A DNA stretch of 7,089 nucleotides from Acidimicrobiaceae bacterium (GTDB lineage: Bacteria > Actinomycetota > Acidimicrobiia > Acidimicrobiales > Bog-793): contig DAIDIA010000182.1 in assembly GCA_027459565.1 (NCBI GenBank), positions 1 through 7,089 on the forward strand. The letters run 5' to 3'. Shown here one piece after another: positions 1 to 6,616 of this stretch (the first letter of the stretch is position 1; every line of letters starts with the position of its first letter). Both the position numbers and the translations under genes were made by a program. Under the pieces are notes generated by a model that saw nothing but the letters and a program-made list of their open reading frames with translations, was not told where the DNA came from and did no database searches.

Positions 1-278
1 TCATTTCGACCATCACCGGCGCAGACGATTTCATCCTTGAGGTCGCCGTCGCCGACGTGTCCCATCTGCGCGATTTCGTACTCGAACAGATCACCAGTCG
101 AGCCAATGTCACAGACGCTCGCACCTCGTTGATCTATGAGCAGGTGCGGACGCGTGTCATCGAGCCCTATGCATTTGCATCCGATCCCGACGAAATGCCG
201 TCAACCAAGCCCGCGCGAGGTCCGAGGAGGACCGTCTCCACTCGACGTCCGACAGATCCGAGACATCGGACGGACTAG
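1..278 (+). CDS. Lrp/AsnC-family transcriptional regulator, C-terminal part only (5' end outside window)
   Basis: The reading frame is open from base 3 and stops with TAG at 276-278; the start and the N-terminal winged-helix part lie to the left of the window. The visible part begins ISTITGADDFILEVAVADV and continues through a hydrophobic helix to NVTDARTSLIYEQVRTRVIEPYAF. This is the pattern of the Lrp/AsnC ligand-sensing (RAM) domain: TG-x-x-D-F-x-L-x-V, then D-x-x-x-L-x-x-F, then x-V-x-x-x-x-T at the last strand. Such regulators often sense amino acids, and some (Pseudomonas BkdR) control branched-chain keto-acid breakdown, so a link to the neighbouring leucine genes is plausible but inferred. 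After the last expected strand there is an odd Arg/Pro/Thr-rich tail of about 30 residues with no recognisable domain. The gene converges on the citE-like gene with 32 bases between the stops. GTG at 57 is an internal codon, not the start. Confidence 0.8.
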   Translation, partial: ISTITGADDFILEVAVADVSHLRDFVLEQITSRANVTDARTSLIYEQVRTRVIEPYAFASDPDEMPSTKPARGPRRTVSTRRPTDPRHRTD

Positions 279-290
279 CCCTCGAGGGCT
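246..290. terminator. Two tandem hairpins between convergent genes; candidate bidirectional terminator
   Basis: The first hairpin has arms CGTCCGA (246-252) and TCGGACG (266-272), a 7-base stem with a 13-base loop. The second is a perfect 14-base palindrome, AGCCCTCGAGGGCT (277-290), which can fold as a 5-base stem with a TCGA tetraloop. Both lie at the end of the Lrp-type gene; the TAG stop overlaps the start of the second. Transcripts leaving the citE-like gene on the minus strand meet them in the reverse order. No T-run follows on either strand, so a classical U-tailed terminator is not shown. Hairpins without U-tails are common between convergent genes in high-G+C actinobacteria, so this role is an inference. 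Confidence 0.4.
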
Positions 291-310
291 CTGAAGCCGA
301 ATGGGCCCGC

Positions 311-1129
311 CTAGGCAGAGTCGCGCCCGGCGCGGCGAAGGATCTGCTCGGCCTGGCGCAGGACGGGTCCATCGACCATCCTCCCCGCGAAGGTGAAGAC
401 GCCCGCCGCGGTCTTGGACCGGGCAAGCACCTCACCTGCCCACGCGACCTCGGACTCGGTCGGCGCATAGGACGCCCGGACGACGGCAACCTGGGTCGGG
501 TGGATGCATGCCGTCGCGGCGAATCCCGATGCCGACGCGTCGGCCGCCTCTTCGGCGAGACCTGCGAGATCGGCAATCTCGAGATGCACCGCATCGATCC
601 CGGCGCGTCCATGTGCGCGAGCCGCCAGAAGGACCTGCATCCTCGCGTAGCGCGCAACGTCGCGATAATTGCCCTCCGGTCTTCGACTCGAACGTCCACC
701 CAACGCCGCCACGAGATCCTCTGCGCCCCACATCATGGCGACGGTCTCGGGGCATCTCGCGATCTCGAGCGCGTTCAGAACACCGAGCGGAGTCTCGCAG
801 AGCGCGACGACGCGAAGTGGTGACAACGCGGCGACCTGGGGGGCGTGTTCGGTCTTCGCGAGCATGACGAGCTCATACGGTGTCCTCGCGAGCGCCTCGA
901 GATCGAGCGCGTGCTCGGCGCTCCCACTCGGATTGAGCCGCACCATGGTCCGACCCGGATCAAGGCGCGAATCGTGCAGAGCAGCGCGCGCTCTCGACTT
1001 GTCGTTCGGCGCGACGCCATCTTCAAGGTCGAGGATCACCATGTCGGCCACGGCCGCAGCCTTGTGGAAGCGATCGGGTCGATCCGCGGGGCAGAACAGG
1101 AGAGCCGGGCCCGGAGGTGTCCAGCTCAC
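311..1129 (-). CDS. citE: CitE/HpcH-family beta-hydroxyacyl-CoA lyase, likely (R)-HMG-CoA / citramalyl-CoA lyase (Rv2498c-like)
   Basis: The 272-residue protein has the HpcH/HpaI aldolase TIM-barrel pattern of CitE-like lyases. Visible are LFCPADRPDRFHKA near the N-terminus, VILDLEDGV (31-39), the CoA/substrate Arg in MVRLNP (R64), the Mg-binding Glu in CETPLGVLNA (E112), the Mg-binding Asp in WGAEDLVAALGG (D138), and the late CIHPTQ motif (208-213). There is no CitD or CitF nearby, so this is not citrate lyase. Length, the ending VFTFAGRMVDGPVLRQAE and gene context match M. tuberculosis Rv2498c, reported to cleave (R)-HMG-CoA to acetyl-CoA and acetoacetate and citramalyl-CoA to acetyl-CoA and pyruvate. 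Here it would finish leucine breakdown in the cytoplasm. The start is GTG at 1127-1129, inside a GTGA overlap with the maoC stop, so translation is probably coupled. Stop TAG is at 311-313. The Lys usual before the IHP motif in many CitE proteins is Thr here (T206). The family is firm; the exact substrate is inferred from context. Confidence 0.88.
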   Translation of the reverse strand: MSWTPPGPALLFCPADRPDRFHKAAAVADMVILDLEDGVAPNDKSRARAALHDSRLDPGRTMVRLNPSGSAEHALDLEALARTPYELVMLAKTEHAPQVAALSPLRVVALCETPLGVLNALEIARCPETVAMMWGAEDLVAALGGRSSRRPEGNYRDVARYARMQVLLAARAHGRAGIDAVHLEIADLAGLAEEAADASASGFAATACIHPTQVAVVRASYAPTESEVAWAGEVLARSKTAAGVFTFAGRMVDGPVLRQAEQILRRAGRDSA

Positions 1130-1617
1130 CGTTCATCTCGCGGCTGGATGCGAACGAGGCTCGCGCGAGTTGCCACGGCGACAACGTCGCCGTTCTGGTT
1201 GCGACCCGTGTGCTCGAATGTCACGATCCCTTCACCGGGACGGCTCTTCGACGGCCGCTTCTCCAAGATGACCGTCTCCGCGTAGAGCGTGTCCCCAAGA
1301 AAAACCGGATGCGGAAAACGCACGTCGGAGAACCCGAGGTTTGCGACGAGCGTGCCGAGGGTGAGCTGACTCACCGAGAGTCCGACGATTGTCGACAGCG
1401 TGAACATGCTGTTCACGAGTCGATGGCCAAACGGCTCACCTGAGCTCCAGGCCTCATCGAGGTGAAGCGGCTGCGTGTTCATCGTCATTGTCGTGAACAT
1501 GACGTTGTCCGCCTCGGTCACCGTGCGTCCCGGACGGTGCAGATAGCGCACGGCCGGGTCGAGCTCATCGAACCAGAGGCCCCGCTGTTCCACGGTCTGT
1601 CGCTCGAGGTCGGCCAT
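1126..1617 (-). CDS. MaoC-family hot-dog enoyl-CoA hydratase, likely (R)-specific 3-methylglutaconyl-CoA / itaconyl-CoA hydratase (Rv2499c-like)
   Basis: The 163-residue single hot-dog protein has the MaoC hydratase signature around MNTQPLHLDEAW (46-57), with His52 as the expected catalytic residue. It continues with GHRLVNSMFTLSTIVGLSV (64-82), FPHPVFLGDTLYAETVI and the closing strands FEHTGRNQNGDVVAVATR, all typical of the family. It most likely adds water to 3-methylglutaconyl-CoA, giving (R)-HMG-CoA for the lyase encoded next to it. The M. tuberculosis homologue Rv2499c sits in the same place and has been linked to itaconyl-CoA hydration. The Asp of the R-hydratase GD-x-N-P-x-H motif is Asn here (N47), discussed under findings. 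The ATG at 1615-1617 is preceded by AAGGGAG at a 6-base spacing, a good ribosome binding site, so this gene can be translated independently of the upstream dehydrogenase gene 80 bases away. Its TGA overlaps the GTG of the lyase gene by four bases. Confidence 0.85.
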   Translation of the reverse strand: MADLERQTVEQRGLWFDELDPAVRYLHRPGRTVTEADNVMFTTMTMNTQPLHLDEAWSSGEPFGHRLVNSMFTLSTIVGLSVSQLTLGTLVANLGFSDVRFPHPVFLGDTLYAETVILEKRPSKSRPGEGIVTFEHTGRNQNGDVVAVATRASLVRIQPRDER

Positions 1618-1697
1618 CGCTTACTCCCTTGTCCATCCAGAGTCTCGAACACCACACCGATGCATCGAGAGATATGGGCGGATCTGACCCATGCCGC
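1618..1697 (-). other. 80-base intergenic gap between the dehydrogenase and maoC-type genes
   Basis: This is the only sizeable gap in the operon; the other junctions are a 4-base gap, a 1-base gap and a 4-base overlap. Apart from the ribosome binding site at 1624-1630 it holds a small hairpin with arms ATGGG (1674-1678) and CCCAT (1688-1692) around a 9-base loop. I see no convincing -10/-35 pair, no T-run and no small gene. It may be only a spacer, or hold an mRNA processing site or a weak internal promoter. Confidence 0.4.
1624..1630 (-). promoter_or_regulatory. Ribosome binding site of the maoC-type gene
   Basis: AAGGGAG on the minus strand, six bases before the ATG at 1617. It is one of the clearest Shine-Dalgarno sequences in the operon and fixes the start of the hydratase gene. 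Confidence 0.7.
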
Positions 1698-2846
1698 TCA
1701 CAGCCCGAGATCTCGCGCGATGAGCATCAGCTGCACCTCGGAGGTTCCCTCGCCGATCTCGAGGATCTTCGAATCCCGGTACTGCCGGGCGACCGAGGTC
1801 TCGTTCACGAACCCGTATCCACCATAGATCTGCGTTGCGTCCCGGGCGTTGTCCATCGCGGCCTCGCTTCCGACGAGCTTTGCGATCGCAGCCTCTCTCT
1901 TGAACGGGGCGCCGGACAACATCTTCGCCGCAGCGTGATAGTACGCAGTTCGCGCGACATGGGTCCGCGCCTCCATCCGCGCGATCTTGAAGGCGATCGC
2001 CTGGTGTTTCGCTATCGGACTCCCGAATGCATAGCGCTGCTTCGCGTAGAGAATGCTCTCATCGACACATCCCTGGGCCGCGCCGACGGCGAGCGCTGCG
2101 ATCGCAATCCTGCCCTCGTCGAGAATCCGCAGGAAGTTCGCGTAGCCGCGGCCACGCTCCCCAAGGAGGTTCTCCTCGGGCACGCGGACGTCGTGAAAGC
2201 TCAGCGGATGGGTGTCCGAGGCATGCCAGCCGACCTTCGAATAGGCCGGTTCGACATTGAATCCCGGCGTCGCCGTCGGAACGAGGATGGTGTTGATCTC
2301 GCGATCGCCGGCTGGAGTCTGTGTCACCGCGGCAACGGTGACCAGACGCGTCAGGGAGGTCCCGGAGTTGGTGATGAACTCCTTACTGCCATTGATGATC
2401 CATGTCCCGTCGTCGAGCCGGGCACTCGTGCGCAGAGCCGCGGCATCGGTGCCTCCGCCCGATTCTGTCAGTCCGAACGCGGCGAGCGATTCGCCCGCGG
2501 CGAGACTCGGCAGCCACTCCTGCCGCTGGGCTTCGGTACCGAACCGGTAGATCGGCATCGCACCCAGCGAGGCCGCTGCCTCAAGCGTGATCGCGACACT
2601 TTGGTCGACTCGCGCCAGCTCCTCGATCGCGAGGCAGAGCGTGAAATAGTCGCCACCCATTCCTCCGTACTCCTCGGGGAAGGGGAGTCCGAACAGACCC
2701 ATGTCCGCCATCCCCTTGACAATCGCGTAGGGAAAGGTCTTCTTCTCGTCATGCTCGGCGGCAACGGGTGCAACCACCTCGCGGGCGAAGTCCGCGACCG
2801 TCTGACGCAGGAACTCTTGATCCTCGCTTAGTTGAACATTGAGCAA
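1698..2846 (-). CDS. fadE19: Acyl-CoA dehydrogenase, likely isovaleryl-CoA (branched short-chain) dehydrogenase, FadE19-like
   Basis: The 382-residue protein is a full-length FAD-dependent acyl-CoA dehydrogenase. It has an N-terminal helical domain beginning LNVQLSEDQEFLRQTVADF, the middle-domain FAD/substrate motif FGLTESGGGTDAAALRT (124-140), and WIINGSKEFITN (149-160). The C-terminal signature includes YAFGSPIAKHQAI (272-284) and QIYGGYGF-x-NE (339-349) to KILEIGEGTSEVQ (360-372). E349 aligns with the catalytic Glu of medium- and short-chain enzymes. Set between methylcrotonyl-CoA carboxylase genes and the hydratase/lyase pair, it should oxidise isovaleryl-CoA to 3-methylcrotonyl-CoA, passing electrons to ETF; 2-methylbutyryl- or isobutyryl-CoA are possible alternatives. 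The start is TTG at 2844-2846. It follows AGAGGAG at a 7-base spacing and gives the N-terminus expected of the family. The frame stays open upstream to 2966 inside accA1, but those 40 codons look nothing like an acyl-CoA dehydrogenase. Only one base separates it from the accA1 stop. Confidence 0.9.
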   Translation of the reverse strand: MLNVQLSEDQEFLRQTVADFAREVVAPVAAEHDEKKTFPYAIVKGMADMGLFGLPFPEEYGGMGGDYFTLCLAIEELARVDQSVAITLEAAASLGAMPIYRFGTEAQRQEWLPSLAAGESLAAFGLTESGGGTDAAALRTSARLDDGTWIINGSKEFITNSGTSLTRLVTVAAVTQTPAGDREINTILVPTATPGFNVEPAYSKVGWHASDTHPLSFHDVRVPEENLLGERGRGYANFLRILDEGRIAIAALAVGAAQGCVDESILYAKQRYAFGSPIAKHQAIAFKIARMEARTHVARTAYYHAAAKMLSGAPFKREAAIAKLVGSEAAMDNARDATQIYGGYGFVNETSVARQYRDSKILEIGEGTSEVQLMLIARDLGL

Positions 2847-2847
2847 C

Positions 2848-4881
<2,034 letters not shown>

Positions 4882-4885
4882 CGCA

Positions 4886-6490
4886 TCACATCCGGAAGAT
4901 GCCATACGAAACCGGCTCGAGCGGAGCGTTCGCACAGACCGAGAGCGCGAGTCCAAGGACCGTCCTCGTCTCGCGGGGATCGATGACCCCGTCGTCCCAC
5001 AGACGCGCCGACGAATAGTACGGATTCCCCTGGGCCTCATACCGCTCGCGGATCGGAGCTCGAAAGGCCTCCTCGTCGTCTTGGCTCCACTCCTCTCCTG
5101 CCGCCTCGAGCTGCGAACGTCGCACGGTTGCAAGCACCGCCGCCGCCTGGTCGCCACCCATCACCGAGATCCGGCTTCCCGGCCACGACCACAAGAACCT
5201 CGGCGAGAAGGCGCGACCGCTCATCGAGTAGTTCCCCGCGCCAAAGGATCCACCGATGACGACGGTCAGCTTCGGCACGCGCGCGCACGAGACCGCCGTC
5301 ACCATCTTCGCTCCGTGCTTGGCGATACCTCCCGCCTCGTACTCACGACCGACCATGAAACCGGTGATGTTCTGCAAGAAGACGAGCGGAATGGATCGCT
5401 GATCGCACAGTTCGATGAAGTGGGTTCCTTTCAATGCGGACTCGGAGAAGAGCACACCATTGTTCGCGACGATGCCCACCGGATGGCCGAAGATGCGCGC
5501 GAATCCCGTCACGAGCGTTGATCCGTACTCTGCTTTGAACTCGTCAAAGCGGCTCGCGTCCACGAGTCGGGCGATGATCTCGCGCACGTCGTAGGGGGTC
5601 CGGTGATCCGCGGGGAGCACACCCAGGATCTCCGACGCGTCAAGATGCGGTGGCTCGCTCGGAGCAACCTCCCACGGCGCAGCCGCGCGCCGACCAAGTC
5701 TCGAAATGATCGACCGGACGATCGAAAGTGCGTGGGCGTCGTCGTCGGCAAGGTGGTCTGTCACCCCCGAGGTCCGCGAGTGCATGGTCCCTCCGCCAAG
5801 TTCCTCGTCGGTGACGATCTCGCCGGTCGCCGCGCGCACAAGAGGCGGCCCGCCGAGAAATATCGTCCCCTGGTCCCTGACGATCACGGTCTCGTCGGAC
5901 ATCGCCGGAACATAGGCACCGCCCGCGGTGCACGAACCGAGCACCGCCGCAATCTGGGCGATTCCAAGCGCACTCATCCTTGCCTGGTTGAAGAAGATCC
6001 TTCCAAAATGATCGCGGTCGGGAAACACCTCGTCCTGGAGCGGGAGGAAGGCGCCTCCCGAATCGACGAGGTAGATGCAGGGCAGGCGATTCTCCATCGC
6101 AATCTCTTGCGCGCGCAGATGCTTCTTCACCGTCATTGGGTAGTAGGTGCCGCCCTTTACCGTGGCATCGTTTGCCACGACCATGCACTCGCGTCCACTG
6201 ACGCGTCCGATTCCGGTGATGATCCCCGCACCAGGCGCCTCGTCGTTGTACATGCCATGGGCCGCGAGCGGCGCGATCTCAAGGAATGGGCTGCCCGGAT
6301 CGAGCAGGTTGTCGACGCGGTCGCGCGGCAACATCTTGTTGCGCCCGAGATGGCGCTGCCGTGCCGACTCCGATCCCTCGGACATGCGCGCTGTCGTGCT
6401 GCGCAGCTCATCGATCAAAGCCCGCTGGAACTCCGCGTTCTTGCGAAACTGCTCGCTGTCGCAATCGATTGCGGTACCTAGCTCATCCAC
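4886..6490 (-). CDS. accD1: Acyl-CoA carboxylase beta subunit (carboxyltransferase), methylcrotonyl-CoA carboxylase type
   Basis: The 534-residue carboxyltransferase has both crotonase-like halves. The N-half carries NKMLPRDRVDNLLDPGSPFLE (51-71), LVDSGGAFLPLQDEVFPDRD (141-160) and the oxyanion-hole motif GSCTAGGAYVPAMSDE (185-200). The C-half carries IVANNGVLFSESALKGTHFI (340-359), LQNITGFMVGREYEAGG (372-388) and GGSFGAGNYSMSGRAF (413-428). The NNGVLF, KGTHFIELC and GREYEAGGIAKHGAK segments are characteristic of the methylcrotonyl-CoA carboxylase branch rather than propionyl- or acetyl-CoA carboxylases. It takes carboxyl from biotin on AccA1 and makes 3-methylglutaconyl-CoA. It is the first gene of the operon and ends four bases before the accA1 ATG. 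The start is GTG at 6488-6490, eight bases after GAGG (6499-6502), which leaves the usual N-terminal LGT-x-ID region intact. Substrate assignment rests on family branch and context and is strong. Confidence 0.95.
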   Translation of the reverse strand: MDELGTAIDCDSEQFRKNAEFQRALIDELRSTTARMSEGSESARQRHLGRNKMLPRDRVDNLLDPGSPFLEIAPLAAHGMYNDEAPGAGIITGIGRVSGRECMVVANDATVKGGTYYPMTVKKHLRAQEIAMENRLPCIYLVDSGGAFLPLQDEVFPDRDHFGRIFFNQARMSALGIAQIAAVLGSCTAGGAYVPAMSDETVIVRDQGTIFLGGPPLVRAATGEIVTDEELGGGTMHSRTSGVTDHLADDDAHALSIVRSIISRLGRRAAAPWEVAPSEPPHLDASEILGVLPADHRTPYDVREIIARLVDASRFDEFKAEYGSTLVTGFARIFGHPVGIVANNGVLFSESALKGTHFIELCDQRSIPLVFLQNITGFMVGREYEAGGIAKHGAKMVTAVSCARVPKLTVVIGGSFGAGNYSMSGRAFSPRFLWSWPGSRISVMGGDQAAAVLATVRRSQLEAAGEEWSQDDEEAFRAPIRERYEAQGNPYYSSARLWDDGVIDPRETRTVLGLALSVCANAPLEPVSYGIFRM

Positions 6491-6533
6491 AGAACCCGCC
6501 TCTGTCGCTACGACCCGATCCGAAGTCGATCAT
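6483..6533 (-). other. Possible leaderless 16-codon mini-ORF overlapping the accD1 start
   Basis: On the minus strand an ATG at 6531-6533 opens a frame coding MIDFGSGRSDRGGFCG. Its TGA (6483-6485) lies just inside accD1, overlapping its GTG start region out of frame. There is no ribosome binding site in front of it, but the candidate -10 at 6539-6544 would place transcription start at or next to the A of this ATG, as in leaderless actinobacterial mRNAs. Whether it is translated cannot be told from one sequence. Confidence 0.2.
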
Positions 6534-6534
6534 T

Positions 6535-6556
6535 TGAGTTAATACACACTAACTCA
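6535..6556. promoter_or_regulatory. Perfect inverted repeat, probable TetR operator for the operon and the regulator gene
   Basis: The arms TGAGTTA (6535-6541) and TAACTCA (6550-6556) are perfect inverted copies around an 8-base spacer. The site lies between the divergent accD1 and tetR genes and stands out as A+T-rich in a G+C-rich region. Size and symmetry are those expected of a TetR dimer site, and the position overlaps candidate promoter elements. The inferred logic is that the regulator represses both directions until a pathway intermediate, probably an acyl-CoA, releases it. In mycobacteria the TetR protein BkaR (Rv2506) controls the equivalent operon. I saw no second copy in the window. 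Confidence 0.7.
6539..6544 (-). promoter_or_regulatory. Candidate -10 element of the accD1 operon promoter
   Basis: TATTAA on the minus strand lies in the only A+T-rich stretch of the 126-base divergent gap, and it overlaps the left arm of the inverted repeat at 6535-6556. No good -35 is seen at 16-18 bases upstream. An alternative TAGTGT (6546-6551, minus strand) fits the looser actinobacterial TA-N3-T pattern. Either position would be covered by a repressor bound to the repeat. Confidence 0.3.
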
Positions 6557-6603
6557 TTGCTAAGCTCGATGGGAAATCACCCCGACAGCGGGTGCGATGC
6601 ACC

Positions 6604-6612
6604 GGAGCAGGA
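6604..6612 (+). promoter_or_regulatory. Ribosome binding site region of the tetR gene
   Basis: GGAG at 6604-6607 stands nine bases before the ATG at 6617, and AGGA at 6609-6612 stands four bases before it. Either can serve, with GGAG better spaced. The site directly follows a small hairpin with arms GGTGC (6591-6595) and GCACC (6599-6603). Confidence 0.5.
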
Positions 6613-6616
6613 CACA

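Noticed and set aside
1360..1375. Hairpin GGTGAG/CTCACC with a CTGA loop inside the maoC-type gene
   Set aside because: It lies in conserved hydratase codons, is short and has no T-run. Such stems are expected by chance in G+C-rich coding sequence.
1399..1500. Repeated CGTGAACATG (1399-1408 and 1492-1501) with flanking inverted partners
   Set aside because: Both copies encode Met-Phe-Thr in the hydratase (at about 40-43 and 71-73). The repeat is explained by the protein sequence.
1629..2831. Long plus-strand open frame (400 codons) opposite the dehydrogenase gene
   Set aside because: The sequence is Arg/Asp/Gly-rich with no recognisable fold, and it is antisense to a full-length acyl-CoA dehydrogenase with all its motifs.
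4882..5157. 92-codon N-terminal extension of accA1
   Set aside because: The frame is open, but the extension overlaps accD1 and is Arg/Ser-rich without similarity to carboxylases. The ATG at 4881 gives the standard N-terminus.
5603..6481. Plus-strand open frame (292 codons) opposite accD1
   Set aside because: Antisense to a strongly conserved carboxyltransferase gene, with low-complexity basic composition and no motif.
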